64,000 bases of DNA, from assembly GCF_023206215.1 (NCBI RefSeq), contig NZ_CP065800.1, positions 1,488,001-1,552,000 on the forward strand, read 5' to 3'. The position numbers and the translations under genes were made by a program. This document shows, in pieces, positions 33,896 to 42,798 of the stretch. This DNA comes from Butyrivibrio fibrisolvens (GTDB taxonomy: Bacteria > Bacillota > Clostridia > Lachnospirales > Lachnospiraceae). The notes below the pieces were generated by a model, which saw only the letters and a list, made by a program, of their open reading frames with translations, did no database searches and was not told where the DNA came from. The stretch's first letter is position 1, and every line of letters begins with the position of its first letter.

Positions 33896-34222
33896 GTTTT
33901 GTCAAGCTTAGTACTTATTATTTGATAATGTTCTTATTAGAATAGTTTTTGGTTTCTATTTAAGTAAAGCTATATTTCTTTTCAAATACATTATAACATA
34001 ATATAATATACGTAATAGAGTTTATGACGATGTAAAGATATTGCTTTGATAGGAATTGCTTTTTTAAATAGTACATGCTTTTTTGTTACATTGGTGTCTT
34101 ATAAAATGCTCAATAAGCAGACTCCAATGACTAGCGATGATAGAAGGAAATGTAGGAATGGCTGAATCCGTGCCAAGAACGACATAGATCGGTGTTAATA
34201 CAAGGAGTGAACAAGTTATAGT
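33896..34222. other. Intergenic region without recognised genes
   Basis: The 327 bases are AT-rich with no convincing coding frame. The end contains AAGGAG about 14 bases before the deacetylase ATG. I see no clear sigma-A or sigma-D promoter. Confidence 0.5.
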
Positions 34223-35173
34223 ATGAACTTATATATTGTAATGTATCATTACACACGAGATCTTCTGCACAGCAGATACCCAGAAATAAGAGGAATGGAT
34301 GTATTAACTTTTAAAGAGCAAATAAGCTTTTTGAAAGAAAACTTTAATGTTGTTGAAATGGAACAAGTACTCGATGCGCTGGATGGCAAATGCGAATTAA
34401 AGAAGAATTCATGCTTACTTACTTTTGATGACGGATATATTGATAATTTTACATATGCCTTTCCGATTTTAGAAGAAAACGGACTTCAGGGCTCTTTTTT
34501 TATTCCGGGAAAGACAATTGTGGAGCATAAGTTGTTAGATGTTAATAAAATTCATTATATTTTGGCGGGTACGGGAAATATCAGTGAGCTGCTTAATGAT
34601 GTATATGAAAGAATGGATTATTACAGAGATGGGTATGACTATCCGCCAAATGACGAGTTATTCAAAGAATATGCCAAATCCAATCGATTTGATACGGCGG
34701 AAATAATATTTATAAAGCGAATGCTCCAAATGGCTCTTCCAGAAAAGGTTAGGAATCGGATAGCAAGTGATCTTTTTGAGAAATATGTAGGCGTTTCAGA
34801 GGAAAAGCTGGCTTATGAATTGTATATGACAGAAGAACAGATTAAGACACTAAAAAGGCATGGGATGTATATAGGAATCCATGGATATGATCACTATTGG
34901 CTTGGGAACCTAGAGAAAGTAATGATGGAAAATGACGTGATGAAGGCGCTCGAAGTCATGGAACCATATATAGACAAAAATCGGTGGGTAATGAATTACC
35001 CCTATGGAAATTATAACGAAGATGTTATAAATCTGATCAGTAGAAATAACTGCTCCATGGCAATAACAACCAAAGTGTCCGTTGCAGATATAGATAAGGA
35101 TAATAGATTCGAATTACCGAGACTTGATTGTAACGATTTTCCGCCGAAGAGTAATACGTATATGAACTTTTAA
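34223..35173 (+). CDS. Polysaccharide deacetylase (NodB-like, CE4)
   Basis: The 316-aa enzyme probably removes an N-acetyl group from a glycan or sugar intermediate. The first CE4 motif is LLTFDDGYIDNF (residues about 72-83), with the catalytic and metal Asp. The second is IGIHGYDHYWL (about 216-226). The insert between them is long and charged. No signal peptide is visible, so it acts in the cytoplasm. It is the first of four closely spaced genes ending in a carrier protein. Confidence 0.83.
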   Translation: MNLYIVMYHYTRDLLHSRYPEIRGMDVLTFKEQISFLKENFNVVEMEQVLDALDGKCELKKNSCLLTFDDGYIDNFTYAFPILEENGLQGSFFIPGKTIVEHKLLDVNKIHYILAGTGNISELLNDVYERMDYYRDGYDYPPNDELFKEYAKSNRFDTAEIIFIKRMLQMALPEKVRNRIASDLFEKYVGVSEEKLAYELYMTEEQIKTLKRHGMYIGIHGYDHYWLGNLEKVMMENDVMKALEVMEPYIDKNRWVMNYPYGNYNEDVINLISRNNCSMAITTKVSVADIDKDNRFELPRLDCNDFPPKSNTYMNF

Positions 35174-35193
35174 GAACAAAGAGGATTTTTTAT

Positions 35194-36282
35194 ATGCAGG
35201 ATTTGATTGAACTTTTTCACAGAACAGAGAGCGTTTATGGAAAGTACTATGACGTGCACATATGCAGTCCGAAGGAAATTGATGAGGTTCTGAGTTTTAT
35301 AGATAAGTACTGGCAAAAAGGTCATATTCTTACGAAGTCAAAAGAACTGTTGGATTGGCAGCATTTTGATAAAGAAAATGACAGATATAATTTTGTACTG
35401 GCAAAGCATAAACAAACCGGTGAAATACACGGGTTAATTGGCTTTATAACATCAAACATATTTGATGAAAGTATCAAAACGCCGATACGCTGGGGGGCGA
35501 TTTGGAAGGTTCGGAATGATGTAGCTATTAAGGGGCTGGGAGTTTATCTAAAAGGCTACATGGAGGAAAATGTACCTTCGAAGTATATTGGCGGTGTCGG
35601 ACTCTCAAATGATTCAAGAGAAATTGATACTAAATTGGGCGAAAGGGTAGGTAAGTTAAAACAGTATTATATTGTTAATCCTAAAATAGAATCATACTCC
35701 TTGGTTAAAAATGTCAAACATTTACCGTTAATTGAAGCAAAGAGTATTAAAGGATGTAGCTTTAAGGAAATCACTAAAGACCAGTTTGTTGATGGGGCTG
35801 CATTGTTTGAAGAGAAGATAATGCCTTATAAATCAGTTAAATACTATATAAACAGATACTTTCGACATCCCATTTATGAATACAAATGTATGATGTTAAC
35901 TAACTGTCATTACGAAACCAATGAGGTGTTTGTATATAGGGTATGTGGTGCGCTGGGGAAACGATATATTTTCATAGTTGATTATATAGGCGATGGTGTG
36001 GCGTTGAGGGGGGCATATAATGAGTTTTGTCAATTATTGCTGAAGGAGAATGCAGAGTGCATATGTTTTCCTTGCGAAGGAATAAATGATGAGTTGCTGA
36101 TCGAGGGAGGGTTTAGAAGAAGGGATGACACAGATGTTGTGTTACCGATATATTTTGAACCGTTTGTTTGCCAAAATGTTGAACTTGACTACCATTTTTG
36201 GCCCAACGATCAGGAATGCGTGCTGGTAAAAGGCGATGCTGATCAGGACCGTCCAAATATGCTTCCGGAGGATTATAGATGA
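35194..36282 (+). CDS. GNAT-fold acyltransferase-like protein
   Basis: The 362-aa protein seems to contain two GNAT-like halves, the first around residues 55-130 (FVLAKHKQTGEIHGLIGFI, GLGVYLKGYMEE) and the second around 235-310. It resembles proteins seen with carrier-protein/adenylation genes in surface-glycan clusters. The conserved tail CVLVKGDADQDRPN is striking. It may transfer the group carried on the downstream carrier protein. It overlaps the next gene by four bases (ATGA). Its function is inferred. Confidence 0.6.
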   Translation: MQDLIELFHRTESVYGKYYDVHICSPKEIDEVLSFIDKYWQKGHILTKSKELLDWQHFDKENDRYNFVLAKHKQTGEIHGLIGFITSNIFDESIKTPIRWGAIWKVRNDVAIKGLGVYLKGYMEENVPSKYIGGVGLSNDSREIDTKLGERVGKLKQYYIVNPKIESYSLVKNVKHLPLIEAKSIKGCSFKEITKDQFVDGAALFEEKIMPYKSVKYYINRYFRHPIYEYKCMMLTNCHYETNEVFVYRVCGALGKRYIFIVDYIGDGVALRGAYNEFCQLLLKENAECICFPCEGINDELLIEGGFRRRDDTDVVLPIYFEPFVCQNVELDYHFWPNDQECVLVKGDADQDRPNMLPEDYR

Positions 36283-37775
36283 TAAATGTAGCGGAAATGC
36301 TTGCTGATGCTGTACAGAAATGCCCTAATAAGTTGGCGGTTATGGATTCGAATACATCATTAACATATAGACAACTTTACTCATGCGCTAAAGATTTATC
36401 TGATAGCATTAAAAAACATATGTCTGGTATCCAAAAACCGATTTTGGTATTAACCTCAAAATCTGTTTGGAGTATAGTTTCATTTTGGGGAGTTGTATTA
36501 TCTGGTAATTTCTATGTGCCAGTTGATGAAAATATACCTCAAGAACGAATTAAGCAATATATAAGTTTGGTTAACCCGGTGATGGTAATAAATGCATCTT
36601 CCAAAGAAAAGTGGCAGGAGGTAGATGCCCTTAATATTTGCAAGAAGATTAAAACATATAATTCTCCTCCGAAATATGAGAAAAGGATTATAGACTCAGA
36701 TCCACTGTATGTGGTGTTTACATCAGGAAGCACCGGAGTTCCCAAGGCGGTCATAAAGAGTCACAGATCAGTGATAGCATTTATAGAATCATTTTCAGCT
36801 ATCTTTGAAATAAACCAAAAAGATATTTTGGGCAATCAGACGTCCTTTGATTTTGATGTGTCCGCTAAAGATATTTTCCTGTCTGTTTACGCAAAGGCAA
36901 CGATGTGCATTATTCCATCTATATGCTTTTTGGTACCTTCATTACTTGCACCTTTTTTAATCAAGAATAAAGTTACCACACTGATCTGGTCAGCGGCTGC
37001 TGTGAAGCATGTAGCTAGGATGAACTGTTTTCGCGATGTCACTCTTGAGACTATATCCAAGGTCTTCTTCTCAGGAGAGACTATGCAGGTCGCAAGTATA
37101 AAATATTGGCAGGAACACTGTTCAAGCGCGATGTATGTCAATATGTATGCACCAAGCGAAGTTACCGGTAATTGTTTATATCATATAGTCGATAAAGAAG
37201 ATGAGCAAGAGGATAATGTACCATTGTCGGATACTTTCCCAAATGTTGAAGTATTAATTTGCAAAAACAGTAAGATTGTAAAAGACAATGAAAAAGGGGA
37301 GATATATATAAGGGGAGCTTTTTTGGCTAATGGATATTACAATAACGCGAAGACAACAAGGCGCGTTTTCATTCAGAATCCGCTTTGCTCAACTCATAGA
37401 GATTATGTTTATAAAACAGGTGATATGGCATTAAAGAGAGACGGGAAGATATATTTCATAGGGCGAAAGGATAATCAGATCAAGCATCTTGGGCATAGAA
37501 TAGAATTAGAAGAAATTGAAAAGAATGTATTCACAGCTCTTGGGTGTAGTGAAGGATGCGCTCTGTATGATAAGAGCTTAGAGAAAATAGTATTATTACT
37601 TCCGAGAATGGAGTTAAAAAAATCTGAGTTGTTCATTGCTTTAAAAAGGTGTGTCCCAAAGTACATGATTCCGGATGAGATAATTACCATAGATAAGATG
37701 CCATACAATGAACGTGGAAAAATTGACAGAAAAAAAGCCTTTATGATGTATATGGAGAAGAATGCAAATGAATAA
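36279..37775 (+). CDS. Amino-acid adenylation enzyme (stand-alone NRPS/DltA-like A domain)
   Basis: The 498-aa AMP-forming ligase activates a carboxylic acid and loads it on a carrier protein. Core motifs are A3 VFTSGSTGVPKAVIKSH (about residues 147-163), A4 SFDFDVS, A5 YAPSEVTGN, A7 YKTGDMA, A8 GRKDNQIKHLGHRIELEEIE and A10 YNERGKIDRKK. The Asp in the A4 FDxS motif normally binds the alpha-amine of an amino acid, so an amino-acid substrate is likely. It overlaps the preceding gene by ATGA and the following carrier-protein gene, so the three are coupled. Confidence 0.85.
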   Translation: MINVAEMLADAVQKCPNKLAVMDSNTSLTYRQLYSCAKDLSDSIKKHMSGIQKPILVLTSKSVWSIVSFWGVVLSGNFYVPVDENIPQERIKQYISLVNPVMVINASSKEKWQEVDALNICKKIKTYNSPPKYEKRIIDSDPLYVVFTSGSTGVPKAVIKSHRSVIAFIESFSAIFEINQKDILGNQTSFDFDVSAKDIFLSVYAKATMCIIPSICFLVPSLLAPFLIKNKVTTLIWSAAAVKHVARMNCFRDVTLETISKVFFSGETMQVASIKYWQEHCSSAMYVNMYAPSEVTGNCLYHIVDKEDEQEDNVPLSDTFPNVEVLICKNSKIVKDNEKGEIYIRGAFLANGYYNNAKTTRRVFIQNPLCSTHRDYVYKTGDMALKRDGKIYFIGRKDNQIKHLGHRIELEEIEKNVFTALGCSEGCALYDKSLEKIVLLLPRMELKKSELFIALKRCVPKYMIPDEIITIDKMPYNERGKIDRKKAFMMYMEKNANE

Positions 37776-37995
37776 AGAAGTTGAGACTATGTTGAAACAG
37801 ATAAGGCCAGATATAGATTTCCGAAAGGAAAATAAACTACTGTCAGATGGAATTTTGGACTCGTTTGATTTCATTCAAATAATATCAAAGTTAGTTGATG
37901 TGTTTGAGATAGAGGTGGATCCGATGGACGTTACAGCGGATGATTTTGATAGTGCAGAGAAGATTGCTGCATTTATAAAGAGTAAAAAACGTTAA
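37768..37995 (+). CDS. Acyl/peptidyl carrier protein
   Basis: The 75-aa acidic four-helix carrier has the 4'-phosphopantetheine attachment Ser in DGILDSFDFIQI. I chose ATG 37768 (MNKEVETMLK) because GGAG lies ten bases upstream; ATG 37762 is only four bases from it. It overlaps the adenylation gene by eight bases. It is probably the partner of that enzyme and may also serve the FkbH-like domain encoded at 20289. Confidence 0.85.
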   Translation: MNKEVETMLKQIRPDIDFRKENKLLSDGILDSFDFIQIISKLVDVFEIEVDPMDVTADDFDSAEKIAAFIKSKKR

Positions 37996-38149
37996 GGATA
38001 CAAAAATATTGAGGATAGGAATAAACGTTTTGATGAGATAGTGTCTTAGCTAGTTCACTATTTATGCAATCTCAAAGCTTAATATTTATCCTGAATTATT
38101 TACGGCTTAATTACAAAGCCGCATAAATACTGTATTTATACTGCATATT

Positions 38150-38172
38150 GATTTCACTTAATAAGTGAAATC
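38150..38172 (+). terminator. Palindrome after the carrier-protein operon
   Basis: GATTTCACTTA and TAAGTGAAATC are separated by one base, a perfect inverted repeat. It could terminate transcription, though no U-tract follows, or be part of the adjacent transposon remnant. Confidence 0.4.
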
Positions 38173-38251
38173 TTAGGAGTATTAATAAAGCCCCAATTCT
38201 GTTAAAATTTTAGGTGACGAATCCAAAACCAAAACAGAAAAGAGGCTTTAT

Positions 38252-38612
38252 ATGTCTAGTTTAGATTACACAACCTTAGAAAGCAATAAGCGTTTTAGAT
38301 TATATTTTGATGGAGGCGATTAATTCTCCGATGCTGGTTTTCTACATATAAAGGAGTTTATCAGCAAACTGCACTTTGACAAGCTGATAAGCAGCATATT
38401 TCACACCAATGATTTTTCAAAACGCAGAACCCACAAGGATGATGCCAATCTAAAAAGTCCTGAATCTATCTTTCTGGATCTGGATTCTACACTACTTGAT
38501 ACATGCGGTAAACAGGAAGGTGAAGACTTCAACTTTCATTATCAGAAGCATAGTTATCGTCCGCTTATCTGTTATGACGGTCTGACTAGCGACCTTTTGA
38601 AAATTCAACTCC
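38252..38612 (+). pseudogene. IS1380-type transposase remnant
   Basis: After the ATG at 38252 (MSSLDYTTLESNKRFRLYF) there is an early stop at codon 24. In the same frame IKEFISKLHFDKLISSIF follows. Then, in another frame, the DDE-domain piece SIFLDLDSTLLDTCGKQEGE appears, with FHYQKHSYRPLICYDGLT and SDLLKIQLR. These are IS1380 signatures, but a large part between them and all the rest downstream is missing. About 60 bases upstream, AAAGCCCCAATTCTG may be the IS end. Confidence 0.72.
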
Positions 38613-38707
38613 GTATAATAAACAATATAATGCCATATATTAGCACTTTTCATGCTATGAGTTGTATGATATTATCATCTTACAAGTTTTTAGCGGGAGA
38701 AAAGTTA

Positions 38708-39679
38708 ATGGAGACTAATATATCACAGGCATTGGATATCACTTCTGATAGAGCCAGGTATGACGAGAGTATAAAGGAGATTTTGGCTGATAAGCAGATT
38801 TTAGCAAGGATTCTTAAGTACACTCTTGATGAGTTTGAGAATTTGGAACTTGATACCATAATTGCTAATATTGACGAGCCTGAAATTTCTCGTGTAAGGA
38901 TTGAACCTGGGCATACAAATACTGAGAAGATCAAGAAGTGTGCAGAGGAGGATAATGTTCCGGGAGAAGGCAAGATTTTCTTTGACATAAGATTTTCTGT
39001 ATATCATGGGACTGAGCAGATTAAGGTTCTTATCAATATCGAGGCTCAGAAAAGTTCCAGAGCATCTAAACTGGGATACCATCTTGATAATAGAATTATT
39101 TACTATTTGAGTCGTATGATATCGGCCCAGAAGGAAGTCGAGTTTAACAGATCGGACTATGATGATTTGAAGGCGGTTCGCAGTATCTGGATATGCATGG
39201 ACGCAGCTGACGATGAAGATTCCATAAATCGAATTGTGCTGTCGCAGGATACAGTATTTGGCAAAAATATGGACCTTACTAATCTTAGTAAGGTTCAAGG
39301 TGTTATAATCAGATTAAGAAGTAATGAAAATTCTGAAGTATCTAAGAATACGCTCATAGCTATGCTGGAAGAGTTATTAAAGAAAGAATCTGCGGATATT
39401 AAGAAAAAGCGACTTTCAGAGAATTTCGGACTTGTAATGGATGCCGAGACTGAAAGGAGGATGGATATAATGTGCAATCTTAGTGAAGTGATGATTGAAC
39501 AAGGAATAGAGAAAGGAATAGAAAAAGGAATAGAAGCGTTTATCGCTGATAAGTTAGAAGATGAAGTATCTTCGGATATCATTATTCATAAATTGGAGAA
39601 GAGATTTAATCTTTCATATGACAAAGCTTGCGAGTATCTTAGAAAGTATTCGGAAAGTGTTACTGAAAAATCAGATTAA
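38708..39679 (+). CDS. Rpn-family PD-(D/E)XK nuclease / putative transposase
   Basis: The 323-aa protein belongs to the recombination-promoting nuclease (Rpn, PDDEXK) group that is abundant in Lachnospiraceae. The nuclease core reads IFFDIRFSVYH, then LINIEAQKS (E-x-Q variant of the PD-(D/E)XK motif) and HLDNRIIYYLSRM. A short repeat QGIEKGIEKGIE precedes the C-terminal helix pair, as is common in the family. GGGAGAAAA precedes the ATG at 38708; the open frame upstream belongs to the adjoining transposase remnant. Confidence 0.75.
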   Translation: METNISQALDITSDRARYDESIKEILADKQILARILKYTLDEFENLELDTIIANIDEPEISRVRIEPGHTNTEKIKKCAEEDNVPGEGKIFFDIRFSVYHGTEQIKVLINIEAQKSSRASKLGYHLDNRIIYYLSRMISAQKEVEFNRSDYDDLKAVRSIWICMDAADDEDSINRIVLSQDTVFGKNMDLTNLSKVQGVIIRLRSNENSEVSKNTLIAMLEELLKKESADIKKKRLSENFGLVMDAETERRMDIMCNLSEVMIEQGIEKGIEKGIEAFIADKLEDEVSSDIIIHKLEKRFNLSYDKACEYLRKYSESVTEKSD

Positions 39680-39789
39680 CTACGCCTGTAAAGGCTTCGG
39701 GGATGCTGGTACATCCAAATGGCAGTTTTAGAAACTAAATCTTTTTGTTATCCGGAGTTGCCACTATAAATGGGTATATAGGATTATAT

Positions 39790-40947
39790 ATGTATAGAAT
39801 AGCTGTTTTTACAGGATCAAGAGCAGAATATGGCCTACTCAAAAATATAATGGGCATGATAGCTTCAGATAGTGAGCTTGAACTTGTCACATTGGTATCA
39901 GGGTCTCACTTGGAAGACAAGTTTGGTCATACTATAGATGAGATAATTCAAGATGGTTTTAAAATAGATTATGAAATACCTATGAATCTATCCTCAGATA
40001 CTACTGATGCTATTATTCATTCTATGGCAACTGAACTTGATAGATTGGCTTTCATTTTTAAATCAGAAAGATTTGATATGCTTATCGTTTTGGGAGACAG
40101 GTATGAGCTATTGCCGGTTTGCATCAGTGCTTTGATAAGCCGTATCCCCATTGCTCATATTCATGGAGGCGAGATAAGCCTTGGAGCAATTGATGATTCT
40201 ATAAGGCATAGCATTACCAAGATGGCAACATTGCATTTTACTGCAACTGCAGAATACAGAAATCGTGTTATACAAATGGGTGAAGAGCCCGATAGGGTAT
40301 TTAATGTTGGAGCTCCCGGTATTGAAAATATTGACAAAGTGCCTTTGATGAGTCAAAAAGAGTTATCAGATAAATATGATATTGTTTTTGATAAGCCTAT
40401 AATAATGGTTACATTTCATCCGGCTACTGCTAAGGAAGATAATGCTCTACTACAATTTAAAAATCTTCTTGAAGTTATAGAATCTCATGATGAGTATAAT
40501 TATATATTTACGTATGCCAATTCCGATGCCCAGGGACAGGGGATTAATTCTATGATAGATGATTTTTGTGCAGGACACTCAGAATGCAAATCCTTTAAAT
40601 CAATGGGGCATACAGGATATTTGAGTATGCTTAAGTATGCTTATTTAGTTCTCGGGAATTCCTCAAGCGGTATTATAGAAGTCCCTTCTTTTGGTATACC
40701 TACTGTCAACGTAGGAGTAAGGCAGGAAGGAAGACTTAGAGCAGATTCTGTAATAGATTGTCAGGCAGATGTAGGAGAGATAGAAGCTGCAATAAGGCTT
40801 GCAGCTTCTGATAAGTTTCGTAAGATATGTAATAATACGGTAAATCCCTATTCAGGGAATAACACTTCACAGACAATTGTTAATGAAATAAAAAAATTTC
40901 TACGTACAGGTAAAGGAATACAGAAAAGATTTTATGACCTTAGATGA
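39790..40947 (+). CDS. neuC: UDP-N-acetylglucosamine 2-epimerase (hydrolysing), NeuC/LegG-like
   Basis: The enzyme releases UDP and epimerises C2 of a UDP-N-acetyl sugar, giving the hexosamine that NeuB-type enzymes condense with phosphoenolpyruvate. The 385 aa show MYRIAVFTGSRAEYGLL, VLGDRYELLP, HIHGGEISLGAIDDSIRHSI, VTFHPAT and GNSSSGIIEVP. The ATG at 39790 is chosen over an upstream ATG because of the conserved start. neuB lies convergently four bases downstream. In the legionaminic pathway the substrate would be UDP-2,4-diacetamido-trideoxyglucose. Confidence 0.9.
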   Translation: MYRIAVFTGSRAEYGLLKNIMGMIASDSELELVTLVSGSHLEDKFGHTIDEIIQDGFKIDYEIPMNLSSDTTDAIIHSMATELDRLAFIFKSERFDMLIVLGDRYELLPVCISALISRIPIAHIHGGEISLGAIDDSIRHSITKMATLHFTATAEYRNRVIQMGEEPDRVFNVGAPGIENIDKVPLMSQKELSDKYDIVFDKPIIMVTFHPATAKEDNALLQFKNLLEVIESHDEYNYIFTYANSDAQGQGINSMIDDFCAGHSECKSFKSMGHTGYLSMLKYAYLVLGNSSSGIIEVPSFGIPTVNVGVRQEGRLRADSVIDCQADVGEIEAAIRLAASDKFRKICNNTVNPYSGNNTSQTIVNEIKKFLRTGKGIQKRFYDLR

Positions 40948-40951
40948 ATGA

Positions 40952-41956
40952 TCATAACTTATCTATTTCAATAAGTTCATCAGCAGTATAATTTTTTGTG
41001 GCCTTTTTTCCTATTACATCAGGCCATTTCATAGGATTTAGCCCTGTGCCCGGACGCTTGGTTGTTATATTATTTTCAGTAAAAGTATCTCCTTTTTTTA
41101 TATCGGTTTTCGCGACTATACTTTTTCTAACAACTGATTTATTCTGTGACTCAGCATTCTGTATTACTTTTATTCCATCGCCCAGCGAATCTTCTACATT
41201 TCTTATTGCATCAACCATTTCTTTTAATTCATTTGGTTCAAGACTTGCTTTATGATCGGGACCTTCCATATTCCGGTCTAGAGTAAAGTGTTTTTCAATT
41301 ATAGAAGCGCCCATTGCTACAGCAGCAATAGGAATACTGATACCTTTTGTATGATCAGAATATCCTACAGGTACATTGAATCTTGTTTTAAGAGTATTCA
41401 TAGCTTTTAAATTAACTGAATCAAATGGTGCCGGATACTCTGTAGTACAGTGAAGAAGGCTTATATCACAAGCTCCGTTAAGGCGAAGGAGACTTACAGC
41501 AGCTTCAACCTCATCCAGACTGCTCATGCCGGTGGACAGAATGACTTTTTTATGAGTCTTTGCTATTTCTACAAGATATGGATAATCAGTAATTTCTCCG
41601 GATGGGATTTTCCAAAAATTAACCAGATCATCCAGAAAGTGTATACTCTCGATATCAAAAGGTGTAGAGAGAAACTCTATTGCCTTGTTATCACAATACT
41701 TTTTTAAGGTTTCAAAATCCTCATAAGATAGGGAAAGTCTGGATAGCATTTCTTTCTGGCTTTCATCCTTGCCGGTGTTTTTTTTCTGATAATCTGCAAG
41801 TGATGCAGCACGAGAAACAAGACTGTCAACTTTAAAGGTTTGGAATTTTACAACATCACAGCCTGCTTCGCATGCAGTATCTATAAGCTTTTTAGCAATG
41901 TTGATATCGCCGTTATGATTGACACCGGCCTCGGCGATTATAAGTGTTTTACTCAT
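40952..41956 (-). CDS. neuB: Nonulosonic acid synthase, NeuB/LegI-like
   Basis: It condenses phosphoenolpyruvate with a (di)acetamido-hexose to make a sialic-acid-like nonulosonate. The 334-aa enzyme has the TIM-barrel NeuB domain (IIAEAGVNHNGDINIAK, VVKFQTFKVDSLVS, WKIPSGEITDYPYL, LHCTTEYPAPFDSVNL, VGYSDHTKGI, IEKHFTLDRNMEGPDHKAS) and a C-terminal SAF antifreeze-like domain (residues about 280-334). The context suggests legionaminic rather than N-acetylneuraminic acid. AGGGAGG precedes the ATG at 41956. It is in the same minus-strand unit as the acetyltransferase. Confidence 0.92.
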   Translation of the reverse strand: MSKTLIIAEAGVNHNGDINIAKKLIDTACEAGCDVVKFQTFKVDSLVSRAASLADYQKKNTGKDESQKEMLSRLSLSYEDFETLKKYCDNKAIEFLSTPFDIESIHFLDDLVNFWKIPSGEITDYPYLVEIAKTHKKVILSTGMSSLDEVEAAVSLLRLNGACDISLLHCTTEYPAPFDSVNLKAMNTLKTRFNVPVGYSDHTKGISIPIAAVAMGASIIEKHFTLDRNMEGPDHKASLEPNELKEMVDAIRNVEDSLGDGIKVIQNAESQNKSVVRKSIVAKTDIKKGDTFTENNITTKRPGTGLNPMKWPDVIGKKATKNYTADELIEIDKL

Positions 41957-41982
41957 AAGAGCCTCCCTTTATGTGAAGTCTA

Positions 41983-42615
41983 TCAAATTTTAATTGCAGG
42001 AATACCTATATATGTTCCGGGATTTGTTATATTCCTGGTTACGACAGAACCTGCCCCGACGATTACATTGTCAGTAATACTCAGCGTTTGTAGGATAGTT
42101 GCATTTGATCCTATCATACAGCTTCTTCCGATGTGTGCTTCACCGCAGAGCGCAGCTCCTATTGCTATATGCGTATAATCATCTATAACGCAGTCATGCT
42201 CTATTATTGATCCGGAATTGATTATGGCCATTTTGCCGATATGGGCTTTTGAATTTACAACTGAGTTTTTTCCTATAAATGAACCTTCACCTATTACCGC
42301 ATCTGAGGCTATTGAAGCAGTTTTATCTACTATTACCGGAAACTCAAAACCTATAGAAACAAGCTTATTATGAAGATTTTCTCTAAGAGAATTTTTACCA
42401 AGATATCCTATTCCCATACATGCGTATCGTATACCGCTGTCAAATAAATCTTTATAGTCGTCATCAGTACCTATGACTTTATAATTGCGATAGCAAGTCT
42501 TATCAGATTTAATTTTATCTACGAATCCGGCAATTTCATATTCATTTGCTGATTCTATAGAGTCAATAATAGATCTTGCATGGCCTCCGCAACCTATAAT
42601 GATTATTTTTTTCAT
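41983..42615 (-). CDS. NeuD/PglD-family sugar N-acyltransferase (LegH-like)
   Basis: The 210-aa enzyme has an N-terminal Rossmann-like nucleotide-sugar-binding part (KKIIIIGCGGHARSIIDSI) and a C-terminal left-handed beta-helix (GEGSFIGKNSVVNSKAHIG, IINSGSIIEHDCVIDDYTHI, VIVGAGSVVTRNI, YIGIPA). Such proteins acetylate the 4-amino group of UDP-4-amino sugars in legionaminic and bacillosamine pathways; the catalytic His is the one in IIEHDC. It is upstream of and co-directional with neuB, 26 bases apart. Confidence 0.87.
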   Translation of the reverse strand: MKKIIIIGCGGHARSIIDSIESANEYEIAGFVDKIKSDKTCYRNYKVIGTDDDYKDLFDSGIRYACMGIGYLGKNSLRENLHNKLVSIGFEFPVIVDKTASIASDAVIGEGSFIGKNSVVNSKAHIGKMAIINSGSIIEHDCVIDDYTHIAIGAALCGEAHIGRSCMIGSNATILQTLSITDNVIVGAGSVVTRNITNPGTYIGIPAIKI

Positions 42616-42798
42616 AACCGGTCTCCATATGAATGTACGGATATTAGAAACAATGCCTATGTCTTGATTTTATCATCATTGCATTTATCGGACAAGGGAA
42701 TGGGATATAGTATAATTTGTTATTATAATCTGATAAAATATAAATGACTGATGACTAATAACTGGTGACTATGTCCCGAACATGCCAAAGGAGCGCTT

